DNA from: Elysia marginata
Lineage: Eukaryota; Mollusca; Gastropoda; Plakobranchidae
Direction of reading: 5' to 3'
Assembly: GCA_019649035.1 (NCBI GenBank)
Contig: BMAT01012632.1
Coordinates: 32,934 to 57,784, forward strand
DNA length: 24,851 nt
Under the pieces are notes generated by a model. The model did not search any database and was not told where the DNA came from. It saw only the letters and a program-made list of their open reading frames with translations. The position numbers and the translations under genes were made by a program. Shown here one piece after another: positions 11,201-19,537 of this stretch; position 1 is the first letter of the stretch, and each line of letters begins with the position of its first letter.

Positions 11201-14200
11201 ATCCTTGTTTCTGTCTTAAGTTCAAAGTCACACGTTTTTACGTTCACAGTTTTTACCCTGCCACACAGGATTCTGTAATATTTTGTAAGATGTGGAAAAA
11301 AAATGGAACATTTGTGAGGTTTTCTTGTAATATATTTATTCATGTAAACTGATTTTAAGCTGTTACAGTTCAGGAAGAGCTATAGATAAGGAATTAGTAA
11401 AGTGAAATCCACTCAAAGTCAATATCTTTAAAGGAAACTCTTGCTAAAATTCAACTCTATTTCGCAATCCCAGTTTGTGTTTCTTCATATTTTAGTAATG
11501 GTTAAAATCAACTCTTGCTAAAAGTCAACACATTTTTTCAGTCCCAAATTGTTGACATGAGGATTCGGCTGTAGATATAGGTGATATAGACTGTAAAGAT
11601 CAATTGATTTTACCTAAGTCTACAAGCTCTATAGTACCGTAAAATGTGTTCAGTCGACTCAGCAGTGTTTCTGCACATGCACATTTCTGTTTCTTGATCT
11701 TAAAAGTTGACAGCTACAAATATCTTGGACTCATAATTGACAGACATTTAGACTGGCATGCCCACTCAGAGCTAGTACATGCTCAAACTAACATTTACAC
11801 TTTGTTCAACCACTCAAATCTTTTAATGTTGATAATATAATTATGTCACTGTTCTATTGATCAACAATTGAGTGTGTATTTTACTTTGCATAACTTGTTG
11901 GGTTGGAAATGTACCCGTGAAGGATAAGCTAAAATAAAAAAAGATTATAGAGAAAGCAAGTAAGCTAACAAATACAAAATTTTTACCTTTAGTGAAACCA
12001 TCATTAATTGTACAAAAAATAAAATCAATTATGACTGATCCTTGCCATCCTCTTTCAACACAAATCATACCATCAGTCAGGAGCAACAAGCCACTCCACA
12101 TTAAATGCAACAGAGAACGATACAAAAGGTCATACTTACCAACGTTGATCAGACTGCTTTCTATGTCTTCATACCTGTCTAAAAATATTGAGCTTCACAC
12201 ATGTATTACTGTCTGTTTGTAACTTCTGCACTATATGTTGTTACTCTTGTTTCATATGCTTCTGTATTATGCTTTGTATTTAGTAGGTCTATATCTGTGT
12301 CTGCTATTCTATTAATTTAAATGTTTACATCTTGGAACTATAGCAGTGTGCTAATATTGTACAATAAATTTATCTTATCTTAAAGTCTTACTTTTAAAAC
12401 AAACGGATGTTGCATCATTTTTTTGCCATGCAAAACTGATGGCAAAACTGTATTTCCAGAGATCATATCTATCCCCATCACTTGAATTGTTTACATCAGA
12501 TTCCAGAGCTAGAGGACAGACTTGTGTCACTGAGTTCTGGTGTGGATGCTTCCCAAGTTGAAGCTGTTCTTAATGACTTCCAGAATCAGGTAACTGAATT
12601 CTGTGAATTTCTCATTTCTCAATCTTTTCTGGTTGTCAGGATAGTTTTTAGAAACATAATATCTCGACGACTAGAGCAAGTATTAAGAAATACAACTTCT
12701 TTAGCAAAAGAAAATACAGATCACATTGCAGTCAGTTTGGATACTTTAAACCTCATTGGTACAAAATAAAATTTTAAAAAATCCGAAATATAAAATCGGT
12801 GATCTGCAAAAAGTTTAAAATTAAGCAAATTTTTAAATTATCCAGGTTCAAGTTATATAGATTTGAGTTTATAGCCTTTTAATTCTACTAGTGATATTGT
12901 CATGAAGACTGTAACTTAAACAACATAACTTAATTATTGAAATTACTGCCAAGAAACAGGCATTTTAACGGTTCTTTTTCCTGATCTTCACTGTTTCTTA
13001 GTTGATTGAAAGATTTTAGGGTATAAAATTAGCAGTGGGGAGAAGTAGGCTTTAAAAATGGAAATGCCCAAAATTATGCTTGCCTTTAGTATGGTTTGAT
13101 TCGGCATCCACCACCTTGCGAATGAGAAAAAGATAGCCTACAGTATGTCGCCACTACGTTTCTTAAAAAAGAAGTTTCATGGCAAACGCCTTTGCTTAGC
13201 CTCTCAATGAGACTTGCTTTAAACATTTACACCAAACACAGAAAACAAACAATAACATTTATGATTTGCTGCAAATGCAAGATTTTCAGGTATGAAATTA
13301 CAGAGGGAAGAAGTTGGCTTTAAGTGGAAATGCCCAAAGTATTTCTGCCTTTCATATATGTTTCTCGGTTGTATTGCAACTCTCACTTAAAGCATTAAGC
13401 GTTAAAAATAATTTGGGACCATTCAAAAGTCTTGTCTTCCAACTGATAATTTTCCTGTGTTCACAAAATCTTTATTCTTATGCCATTCTAAAGGTCTACA
13501 AAGATTAATTTTATATTTCATTGTCTCTCACTTTTGTCCTAATCTCAGTCATGAACAACTCATGCTGTGCTTGTCATGGTGGCAGCACAGGTAATTGTTG
13601 TGAATAAAAAAAAGGGTTAACGACTAAGCAATGAAAAAAGCTTGATATTCAAACCTTTTTTTCTTTCAATCTGGTTCATGAGATATATGTACAGCTAGCT
13701 ATAGTGTAGTTAGCAAATACTTTGAAGGTAAATTTCACTAGATTCAAAACTCTGACAACACAATTTAAGTTTGGCTAAGGTCTTATGAACTTCTATGAGC
13801 CTTTCAACTCCTCAATGCACCATCATCTCTTTTTCTTTCATCTTTTAATTCCTTGAAATGGTAAGAATATTTTGAGCTCCATGGGAAAAATTATCAGTAT
13901 AAGTTACAAAATAAAAAAGATGGTAATTTGAATATAGTTTAAAAAAAGCAAGTGTCTTGCATCCAGTGACTGAGCCATATGTTACAATTTTCACCTTCAA
14001 AGTCATTGCTGTTTTTGAACATGAAATTTTTGTTAGCTTTAAATTTTCTAATGTTTTATAAAATATTGTGAAAAAGAAAAAATGTTGGACCTTTGAATAC
14101 TGATTTTTGAAAAAAAAAGGATTTCTGACTTCTTACCCTTATATTCTGGATATGAGACTAAAATTTTAATTTCCAATTATACAGAGTCTTCTGTATTTTT

Positions 14201-17200
14201 GTTTATTTTCAGTCTACAGTTGATTCGGACAAAGAGTTTGCTCTCCAGCCTCATGTTGTTGATATTGATAGATTGTTTGCTGGCAGTTCCATGGAAGAAA
14301 TCTTCACCAGTCTAGAGAAAGAAGGGTCTCCATGGGCCACTAAACAACTGGAAACGCTGAAGAAAATGGTTAGTTTTCATATTTTTAAAACTGAAGTATG
14401 GTTATCGTCTAACAGTACTATTCTGAAAGCAGTGGAAAGGCATTAAGTAACCACCTCAGCAAGCCAATACACACTAGTGCAAATCAACTAATATTTCAGA
14501 TCATTACAGTACAGCTGCTTGTCAGGAACACAAGTTCTAACTTTCCATAAATTTCAAGCACAGTCTACCCATTTTACAGTTAGAAAGACTGAGAAAATGT
14601 GGATAAATTGCTTTCCTAAGACAATTACAACATTAGTCATTGTTAGAAATCCATAAAGGATGTTCAACCAGCCGAGGCAAGCTGCTCCACAATATGGAAA
14701 CAAATTTTTAAATTTTGGTTTAAGCCTAAGGTATATAAGGCTGCATCTGTTATGCTTGCTGGTGAGTAAGTTTATGGAGAATGGGGTGTCATTTAGGCTT
14801 TTGACTAGAAAGGTTAAGTGTTAGCAAAAATAAAAAAGACATTTTTTTGTACATTATTGAAATACATTTTTGTTTTTCTTCAGTGAGAATTTCATTCTAA
14901 AAAATTTGTTTTTGAGTCTGCATTAATGTGCTGAAATCTCTCTTTTAAAAAATATTAAAATTATTATGTGTGAAAGAAACAGTACAACTAGGCTTATAAG
15001 TGGATAAGTGGAATTAAAGATTCTAACATTGTAACAACTGGCACAAAGGGGCATTAATATTTACAGCTATCAGTGCAAATGATTTGGATATCACAATTCC
15101 CAATTTACATGGCGTTTGTAGTTATTAATGAATGCTTTTTTCTGACCTTCAAACGTTGAAAATGGCATAAATTTATCCAAAATTTGGGGAAAGATATGAG
15201 GTATTCTTTTGAGTTGAAATATAGAGAAATAAAGGGAAAAAAGCTTTTAAAGGGCTTTTCTCAGGTTTGAAATATCTGACACCTTTAAACTGGTTCTGAA
15301 ACATGTAGAACTATGTAAAGTGCTACTACCAAACAAAAGCTGACTTTTTTGGCATTCTGGAAAGGTTATGTGTATTCTGTCATCATATTGATTGTAAAAT
15401 CTCAGCTTCCTTTTTACTTTTTGTGTTAATCTGCAGTAAACTCCAGATATCAGCTAGCATTCCCAACTAATTTTTAAAACAAAAACTTTTATACCAGCCA
15501 GTCAGACCATTTATTTTTTCTTTAATCTGTTTTACCCACCTTACTCCAGTCCCCGACGTCTATGAAGATCAGCCTACGTCTGTTGCTAGAGGGTAAAAGT
15601 CGCAACCTGGCCGAGGATCTACAGGTGGAGTACAGACTCAGTCAGCGTTGTGTGGAGGACAAAGATTTTCATGAAGGTGTACGAGCGGGTGAGATACTCA
15701 CAGATTTCAAGGCAGAGTTGCCAACCAGTACTGATTTCTGTATTTTAGCACCAGATGAACAACCAAAATACCAGAGCATTGTGTCAATCATAAAATACTA
15801 AATTAAGCTGTTACTAGGAAGAAATATTTGTGATCACTTAAATGGGAAAATTTATAAATTATAGGTCTTTGATGTGAGGAGGTCTTCTGCTAAATGTATT
15901 GGGTCATCTTTTGTTTTCCAAAAATAAGTTATTGTTTGTGTGGACAAACCCAAAACTTTTTTTAAATGCACTTATTTAATTAACAACGCAATACATGTAT
16001 TCTTTCTATGATCTCATTCTTGTAGTGAGTACTGAAATACTTTGGAAAATACCTAAATCAGAGTTTCAAAGTCCTGGAGGAGGTCTGAAAGGGAAAGTAA
16101 CGTAATGCTATTAAAATAATTGCACAGCAAATAGAGATGCCTTTTCAGGGATAATTGTGTCAGGAATGGTGGAGAGGAGGCCTGGAAGCTTTTGTGGAAA
16201 TATTTGCATATTTTTGACAGGTTAATTTCACATAATGGAAATTCGGAATCAATCAAATGAATCAAATGACAAAATACTCATACCCGTTTTTGAGAATGCC
16301 AAAAAAGATAGCTTTTATTTGGTAGTAGCACTTTACATATATCTACAACTGGTTTCTGTTTTGTAGGAACGTATCCCTCTGTTAAAAAGATGCTATTAGT
16401 TTGCACTACCCATTTCATCTGTCTTGATTCGCTTCACCATCAATGAGATCTGGCAAAACCTTAAGTTGAGGGCTATAATAGTTGCATGAAAATGGCTTGA
16501 TGAAAATCCCATATACTTCCATCTGTAAAGCAGCTACTGTTAAACAACTTGTCTTGGACAAACCATCACACCCTCATGAAGGAAAATGCCTAGAAAAAAA
16601 ATCTATGCAGACAAACACCAACACAGTAGACACTTACATAGGCATAACGGAGAACAAGTTGACCAACATATGTCTAGCTTTAGGCTATCCCACTGAAGGT
16701 ACAAAACAACTCTCACTGAGTACATACGGGACCTCAAAGAAAACAAAAATTACTTCAAAATATCATCAGAAATCATAGAAAAATTAATGGCATACTCAAC
16801 ACCAACAAAATAATGCAACTTGTGTCTATCAAAGAAATATTTTATACATGTACTAGCAGAGATTAAATCTACTTTAAACAAAAGAAGGGAAATCCTGTTG
16901 ATGTACATGCATATGAAAAATATTTTCTTACTCATACAAAAATTGTGAACCGACCCAACGTTGACCTAGGCAAGCCTGACAGGGAAACAGAAAGTATACA
17001 ATCACCTGAACAAATGCCGATGGCAAGTACATGTAATACAGTGTTGTGATAACACAAAGGTAGGACTAGGATATTATGTATATATGTCTGTCTATCTATC
17101 TTTTTTTTTTGTTGTATAGTTTGAAGCATCCATGCCCCCATGAGTTTTAAACTCAAAATAATTTTCTTCAATGTATTTTGCAGTGCTCATTGACAGAGAT

Positions 17201-17302
17201 GGAAATCCAAAGTGGTCACCGGACAGTATTGAGAAAGTCACAACGGAGAAAGTCGACTATTACTTCTCACCCCTCGATGCTAGAAGAGAATGGAAATTAT
17301 AA
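2209..17302 (+). CDS. HIBCH: 3-hydroxyisobutyryl-CoA hydrolase, mitochondrial (12 coding exons)
   Basis: Encodes the crotonase-superfamily hydrolase that releases 3-hydroxyisobutyrate from its CoA thioester in valine breakdown, in the mitochondrial matrix. Coding exons: 2209-2219, 4392-4428, 4940-5083, 7101-7185, 7989-8069, 8413-8465, 9204-9282, 10753-10898, 12500-12589, 14213-14368, 15550-15688 and 17184-17302. All introns are GT-AG and every junction keeps frame; the sum is 1140 nt, 379 codons plus TAA (human protein 386). Residues 1-20 form an Arg-rich, acid-free presequence. The crotonase core follows: [12 protein letters not shown] (20-31), FCAGGD (85-90), [11 protein letters not shown] (135-145) and [14 protein letters not shown] (159-172), with catalytic Glu160 and Asp168 at the positions of human Glu169 and Asp177. 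The C-terminal part contains EYRLSQ and FHEGVRA, typical of HIBCH. No frame damage is seen, so the gene looks functional. Confidence 0.97.
2400..2895 (-). mobile_element. Decayed non-LTR retrotransposon (endonuclease-RT family), C-terminal fragment
   Basis: Lies antisense in HIBCH intron 1. Conceptual translation of the minus strand, across several stops and shifts, gives LQYGCEIW, then [27 protein letters not shown] and [14 protein letters not shown]. These are the post-reverse-transcriptase C-terminal signatures of a large LINE family seen in molluscs and cnidarians (usual pattern: W-IGH-LRK, I-RQAL-W-P-GKR, W----LA-DR--W). The sense-strand 3' end finishes in GAT repeats (plus strand ATCATCATCATC near 2416-2430), as is usual for this family. 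The RT catalytic core is missing, so this is a 5'-truncated dead copy. Short plus-strand frames here are antisense shadows. Confidence 0.75.
3521..3710. repeat. CTT/TTC microsatellite with CTC and ATT interruptions
   Basis: About 170 nt of TTC units, interrupted by a CTC/GTC-rich patch at about 3607-3640, then a short TTA array to about 3708. It is a polypurine-polypyrimidine tract in HIBCH intron 1. The Leu-rich and Arg-rich frames across it are translation artefacts. Confidence 0.95.
3711..4391 (+). other. Rest of HIBCH intron 1
   Basis: AT-rich intronic sequence between the microsatellite and coding exon 2. No coding, RNA or repeat homology was recognised. It ends in TCTCTCTTCTTCTAG, a strong acceptor tract. 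Confidence 0.6.
4392..4428 (+). CDS. HIBCH: HIBCH coding exon 2 (presequence)
   Basis: A 37-nt exon between TTCTAG and GTAAGA. It completes Arg4 and encodes [12 protein letters not shown] (residues 5-16), a basic amphipathic stretch. Its end, HL, followed by R-T-A-Q-M-S from the next exon, resembles the HLRMS region of human HIBCH, which supports the exon despite its small size. Confidence 0.85.
4940..5083 (+). CDS. HIBCH: HIBCH coding exon 3
   Basis: Encodes residues 17-64, ending at KIYPQLQ, with the first crotonase strand [12 protein letters not shown]. Acceptor TACTTTCAG, donor GTGATA. It contains an internal ATG (4952, Met21) just past the presequence that could start a protein lacking the mitochondrial signal. 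Confidence 0.97.
5370..6062 (+). mobile_element. Decayed LINE (endonuclease-RT family), C-terminal fragment
   Basis: Sits in HIBCH intron 3 in the gene's orientation. An open frame from 5387 gives [20 protein letters not shown] followed by [15 protein letters not shown]. After a frame change at about 5640 come [28 protein letters not shown] and [11 protein letters not shown]. These match the end of the RT domain (YLG, KI----F--L) and the C-terminal segment (GCE-WT, GH--R, L-GK--G-RGRG-) of endonuclease-RT LINEs. The 3' end runs into GATGATGATGATG at 6041-6054, the family's usual tail. It lacks the endonuclease and RT catalytic motifs and contains stops. It differs from the intron 1 copy in sequence and orientation, so it probably comes from another subfamily. 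Confidence 0.8.
6063..7100 (+). other. Rest of HIBCH intron 3
   Basis: AT-rich intronic DNA with no recognised gene or element. It contains two CTAGATCT-type motifs (6171-6183 and 6251-6264). It ends in a CTATGTTTGTAG acceptor. Confidence 0.6.
7101..7185 (+). CDS. HIBCH: HIBCH coding exon 4
   Basis: Encodes residues 65-92 with the motif [12 protein letters not shown] that shapes the oxyanion hole, plus one base of codon 93. Acceptor TTTGTAG, donor GTAAAA. Confidence 0.97.
7186..7988 (+). other. HIBCH intron 4
   Basis: Intronic DNA bounded by GTAAAA and CATTACAG. No element or conserved frame was recognised; the minus-strand frame at 7726-8052 overlaps exon 5 only as a shadow. Confidence 0.6.
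7989..8069 (+). CDS. HIBCH: HIBCH coding exon 5
   Basis: Encodes residues 93-119, including [12 protein letters not shown], matching the FFREEYMLN segment of the human enzyme, plus one base of codon 120. Acceptor CATTACAG, donor GTGAAA. Confidence 0.97.
8413..8465 (+). CDS. HIBCH: HIBCH coding exon 6
   Basis: A 53-nt exon encoding residues 120-137, [15 protein letters not shown], the second oxyanion-hole region. Acceptor CTTTCCAG, donor GTGAGT. Confidence 0.97.
8466..9203 (+). other. HIBCH intron 6
   Basis: Intronic DNA with no recognised element, bounded by GTGAGT and CACTATCAG. Intron 5 (8070-8412) is likewise featureless. Confidence 0.6.
9204..9282 (+). CDS. HIBCH: HIBCH coding exon 7
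   Basis: Encodes residues 138-163, [20 protein letters not shown] followed by MPETAI, with catalytic Glu160. Acceptor CACTATCAG, donor GTGAGT. Two G-runs start about 18 nt downstream of the donor. Confidence 0.97.
9301..9329 (+). promoter_or_regulatory. Intronic G-runs next to the exon 7 donor
   Basis: Two guanine runs of 7 and 9 flank a short purine linker, beginning about 18 nt after the exon 7 GTGAGT. Intronic G-runs near donors are known binding sites for hnRNP F/H splicing factors in vertebrates. A role here is inference. Confidence 0.3.
9458..10236. mobile_element. Non-autonomous TIR element (pogo/Tigger-like) in HIBCH intron 7
   Basis: The left end begins CAGTGCTCACC and the right end, read in reverse complement, begins CAGTGTGCACTACC. 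Both continue into TATATC followed by GACAT or AATGTC. Each end abuts a TA dinucleotide (9456-9457 and 10237-10238), the target duplication of Tc1/mariner/pogo elements. Subterminal copies of a GTCGATATAAGAGA-like motif recur near 9508, 9529, 10087, 10117 and 10181. The interior is more GC-rich than the intron and has no transposase, so this is a 779-bp non-autonomous or internally deleted copy. A 15-nt C run lies near 9566-9580. The superfamily call is an inference from TA, CAGTG and AT-rich TIRs. Confidence 0.6.
10237..10752 (+). other. Rest of HIBCH intron 7
   Basis: AT-rich intronic DNA after the TIR element, ending in CTTGCTTAG. Nothing else was recognised. Confidence 0.6.
10753..10898 (+). 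CDS. HIBCH: HIBCH coding exon 8
   Basis: Encodes residues 164-212. It begins with GLFPDVGGG (Asp168 of the catalytic pair) and continues through [14 protein letters not shown] and GVATHFVE, all strongly conserved in HIBCH. Acceptor GCTTAG, donor GTATGT. Confidence 0.97.
10899..11699 (+). other. HIBCH intron 8, first part
   Basis: AT-rich intronic DNA with no recognised element. Near 11411-11530 the phrases AAATCCACTCAAAGTCAA, AAATTCAACTC and AAAATCAACTCTTGCTAAAA recur loosely, perhaps a very old short duplication. Confidence 0.5.
11700..12390 (+). mobile_element. Rex1/CR1-like LINE, 3' end
   Basis: Sense copy in HIBCH intron 8. Frames give [20 protein letters not shown] at about 11706 and, after stops and shifts, [18 protein letters not shown] (about 12006) and [19 protein letters not shown] (about 12104). 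The pattern YKYLG--ID--L-W--H, then IM-D--HPL, then N-R----SF-P-AIRLLN is the RT-to-C-terminus signature of Rex1/BABAR-type LINEs of the CR1 group. A short 3' UTR ends in ACAATAAATTTATC and TTATC repeats, so the 3' end looks complete while the 5' end is truncated. It is not functional. Its AATAAA (12362-12367) lies in sense within the host intron. Confidence 0.8.
12500..12589 (+). CDS. HIBCH: HIBCH coding exon 9
   Basis: Encodes residues 213-242, [20 protein letters not shown] and following. This is the variable helical linker after the crotonase core and corresponds to the human segment SEKLAMLEEDLLALKSPS. Acceptor TACATCAG, donor GTAACT. Confidence 0.95.
12590..13010 (+). other. HIBCH intron 9, first part
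   Basis: Intronic; the exon 9 frame stays open to 12769, but the extra residues have no HIBCH similarity. No element was recognised. Confidence 0.6.
13011..13366 (+). repeat. Degenerate direct repeat pair in intron 9
   Basis: Two related stretches, about 13011-13100 and 13280-13366, share AGATTTT, GGTAT-AAATTA, GAAGTAGGCTTT (or GAAGTTGGCTTT), GGAAATGCCCAAA and GCCTTT in the same order, roughly 269 nt apart. The spacer is not obviously repeated. They may be an old local duplication or two copies of an unrecognised element. Confidence 0.6.
13367..14212 (+). other. HIBCH intron 9, last part
   Basis: AT-rich intronic DNA ending in a T-rich tract and TTTTCAG. Nothing recognised. Confidence 0.6.
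14213..14368 (+). CDS. HIBCH: HIBCH coding exon 10
   Basis: Encodes residues 243-294, including DSDKEFAL and [19 protein letters not shown], matching the human DRDKSFILEE and VEEIIENLQQDGSSFA region. Acceptor TATTTTCAG, donor GTTAGT. Confidence 0.96.
14369..15549 (+). other. HIBCH intron 10
   Basis: Intronic DNA from GTTAGT to TTACTCCAG. No coding, RNA or mobile element was recognised. Confidence 0.6.
15550..15688 (+). CDS. HIBCH: HIBCH coding exon 11
   Basis: Encodes residues 295-340, [15 protein letters not shown] then [10 protein letters not shown] and DFHEGVRA, one of the best-conserved parts of the family. One base of codon 341 follows. Acceptor TTACTCCAG, donor GTGAGA. The open frame continues into the intron to 15801, but those residues do not match HIBCH. 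Confidence 0.97.
15689..16364 (+). other. HIBCH intron 11, first part
   Basis: Intronic DNA with no recognised feature before the Penelope-like fragment. Confidence 0.55.
16365..16950 (+). mobile_element. Penelope-like retroelement fragment (RT end plus GIY-YIG domain), copy 1
   Basis: Sense copy in HIBCH intron 11, broken by stops and frame changes. In order it shows HF----LDSLH and [11 protein letters not shown] (about 16410-16510), matching the HF----KLH and YSCM-NM---IKSH end of the Penelope-type RT. Next come EGKCLEKK and [13 protein letters not shown] (about 16577-16650), the YIG part of the GIY-YIG nuclease. Then [39 protein letters not shown] and [12 protein letters not shown] follow (about 16712-16920), the conserved C-terminus of this nuclease. 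These retroelements encode RT fused to a GIY-YIG endonuclease. This copy is clearly dead. Confidence 0.8.
17184..17302 (+). CDS. HIBCH: HIBCH terminal coding exon 12
   Basis: Encodes residues 341-379, [20 protein letters not shown] through REWKL, then TAA. The human enzyme ends in a similar VLIDKDQSPKWKP block and DLKF. The final WKL is not a standard SKL-type peroxisomal signal, so a matrix location is expected. Acceptor TATTTTGCAG. Confidence 0.96.
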
Positions 17303-17994
17303 TCAGCATAGTCTCATAGATTTGTTGCAATCCAATCATGTGAAGTAATTCACTTATAGTTATATTTGGGTTTTTTATTTCATTTATATACTAAATCTTT
17401 TCATATAGAATTAAAATGTCTAAAATTGCTGACAAAAATTTTAAAGGCTTTTTAAAAGGTCACAACTAGAGATGTGTCTTGCTGACAGTCCAGCAATAGA
17501 AGAGCTTTGTTTTACTAAAATGCACAAACCTTCTTTAAGGGCTGGAAGGATTTGTTCAAACAAATTTTTTAACAAGAGCGCTAAAGATGCCGTACTATTT
17601 TAAGTGATTTATGGAGAAAATATGATATTCTAGTTATAGTTCATGTGTATGCCATTACATACTGCTGTGGTTAAAATATAATCTTTTGGTGGGCTCTTTT
17701 TTTTTAAAGTTTTTCTTTTCTGAGAATGTTAGAAATGTTTATGAAAAACTTTTTCTTTATCTTATGCAGAATTATTTACAGGTGTTTGTGATATCTTTTG
17801 GATGTATATCGATCTGTGGCTCATATTGAGTTGTGTTACTTTACTTTCTGTAACTATCAAGTCAGTACAATCTGGTCTCCGTCACCCACTGTTTGTCTGC
17901 CTGCCTGTTTTAATCCCCCCCATGCCTTTCTCTCCATCTCATCTTAACCCATTTTTCTTTCTTTTTGTCTCTGATATCTCTATTTTCCCCCTAC

Positions 17995-17996
<2 letters not shown>

Positions 17997-18043
<47 letters not shown>
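17997..18043. repeat. TC dinucleotide microsatellite
   Basis: Continuous CT/TC units in the region downstream of the HIBCH stop, within the candidate 3' UTR. Confidence 0.95.
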
Positions 18044-18044
<1 letters not shown>

Positions 18045-18716
18045 ATCTCTTTTGACCTTTTTGATATGCTACCTCCTGTTTTTCTTACAAACAAGGATTA
18101 GTTCTTTCTTATTGAAAGTTAAAATCATTTTGCTGCTTTTATTACAAAGAGCATTAACATTAATTATTGTGCTAAAAAACATCCTTGACATGACAGGGCT
18201 GTCTTTGTAAAGCATTCATTTCTGAATGATCAACAATGATATCAATTGAATTATAAATGATATCCATACAACATGCAAGAGGTTTTCCTTACAGGAAGTA
18301 ATAGGGGTATATTATAAAGTGATATGTTTAGTCTCCTTTGATTGCATCTTTTTAGTAACCACACACAAACTTTTAGGTAAGCCATTCAATGTTAGGTACA
18401 GTGCTCCCAGTTCATTTTTTTTTTCAGTGAATATGCAAAGCTTATCAGTACCGTCTTTGACAATGACGTATTTTAAAATAATGATATATTACTCTGCCGT
18501 GTTTAAACTAAGTAGAGTATCATGTCGGTGATTTGCTTAGTATCCCTTTATTTGAATTGTGAGTGAACATACATTCACATTGTATCATACACAAAACTAT
18601 ACATTTCACATTGTCACATCTCTACTAAAGTCAATGTGTTGAGGAAGACCAGGGTGATGATTGTTAAGTTTTCTCTCCTGCAAGAAATCTGTATCTTATT
18701 AACAAATTATTGAAAT

Positions 18717-18722
18717 AATAAA
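18717..18722 (+). terminator. Candidate HIBCH polyadenylation signal AATAAA
   Basis: First canonical AATAAA downstream of the HIBCH stop, followed within about 40 nt by a GT-rich and T-rich tract. It would give a 3' UTR of about 1.4 kb. The weaker ATTAAA at 17410 is an alternative. Confidence 0.35.
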
Positions 18723-18804
18723 CAGGAAGTGATAATGAATGATAGTGAAGTGAAGAGTCTGTTTTATTTTGTAATTGTGTGACTGGATTTTCTGACAAAG
18801 TCAT

Positions 18805-18870
18805 CTATCTGTTTGTCTGTTTATCTATCTTATCTATATATCTACCGATCTCTATTTATCTATATTTCTC
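18805..18870. repeat. Imperfect TATC/TGTC array
   Basis: Diverged TATC and TGTC units (for example TTATCTATCTTATC) immediately beyond the 3' end of Penelope-like copy 2. Read in that element's sense, this is a GATA-type tail. Confidence 0.8.
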
Positions 18871-18892
18871 GCCACCTGGTTGAGGTGCGTCG

Positions 18893-19390
18893 TCAAGTAA
18901 CTGTTTCTATTCTGTTTGCCCTGTCATGCTCTTCTAGTCCATCGTTGGTTTGCCTCGATTCTGTTGCCTTTGTCAGTAAATACTTTTTGGTGTGCATGCA
19001 TGTTGATAAAATTTCATTTCTTTTGTTACGAGTTGGCTTCTTCGCGAAAATGAAACATTTTTCTGAAAGGCACAAGTTACATTTTTTTTTTGTTTTTGTA
19101 GAGTATGCCGCTGACTTTTCAATAACTTCCCATGAAATTTTAAAGTCTTTTTTATTATCTTTTAGTTCCCACACGTGTTCGCTGATAGCCATGGACGACA
19201 TTTTGTGTGGAAGCCTAAAGCTTGACATATGCTGGTCAAACCGTGTTTTAAATCTGTTCTCTGATAGTGTTATGCCTATGTAGGTGTCTATTTTGTTGGT
19301 GTTTGTTTCTAAAACGGTTGCTTGGTATACTAGGCTTTGTTCTAGACATTTTCCTTGAAGGGGGCAAGATTGTTTGTCCCTGCAGTTACA
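18893..19390 (-). mobile_element. Penelope-like retroelement, zinc-finger and GIY-YIG endonuclease fragment, copy 2
   Basis: A minus-strand frame open for 165 codons to TGA at 18895-18893. It begins at the Cys motif CNCRDKQSCPLQGKC (19390-19346). Then come VYQATV, the nuclease motif DTYIGIT, RFKTRFDQHMSSF (candidate catalytic Arg) and HVWELKDNKKDFKISWEVIE (candidate catalytic Glu). The end is CNLCLSEKCFIFAKK, NKRNEILSTCMHTKKYLL. This is the Zn-finger linker plus GIY-YIG domain of Penelope-like elements; no stop or frameshift interrupts it. The RT domain is absent: upstream of the Cys motif the sequence turns directly into a GATA array. The lack of damage suggests a younger copy than copies 1 and 3. 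The 156-codon plus-strand frame across it is its antisense shadow. Confidence 0.85.
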
Positions 19391-19393
19391 AAT

Positions 19394-19438
19394 CTGTCTA
19401 TCTATCTATCTATCTATCTCTCTATTTAATCATCTGTT

Positions 19439-19472
<34 letters not shown>

Positions 19473-19478
19473 TCTAGT
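19394..19478. repeat. TATC/TGTC microsatellite A
   Basis: Two blocks of TCTA units joined by CTCTATTTAATCATCTG and a TGTC run. It directly abuts the 5' boundary of Penelope-like copy 2. Confidence 0.95.
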
Positions 19479-19537
19479 TTGCAGGTGAATATTTGCAGTA
19501 CAAAGTTAAACAGTGCTCAACGGATGGAGCGAATCTC

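Larger units (their letters stand above)
17303..18730 (+). other. Probable HIBCH 3' UTR and flank
   Basis: No coding sequence was recognised after the stop codon. Candidate polyadenylation signals in the sense orientation are ATTAAA at 17410-17415 and AATAAA at 18717-18722; which one is used cannot be told from sequence alone. The stretch includes a TC dinucleotide array. Short frames in it are low-complexity shadows. Confidence 0.5.

Noticed and set aside
12590-12769. Extension of the exon 9 frame
   Set aside because: A good GTAACT donor ends the exon at 12589, and the extra residues are not HIBCH-like; the real sequence resumes at 14213.
15689-15801. Extension of the exon 11 frame as an alternative C-terminus
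   Set aside because: The sequence lacks the conserved IDKD--PKW block, which is found at 17184 in the correct frame after a canonical intron.
17802-18210. Two plus-strand frames across the TC array
   Set aside because: Ser/Leu low-complexity translation of the dinucleotide repeat in the 3' flank, with no domain.
18813-19283. 156-codon plus-strand frame
   Set aside because: It is the antisense of Penelope-like copy 2, whose minus-strand frame carries all the recognisable motifs.
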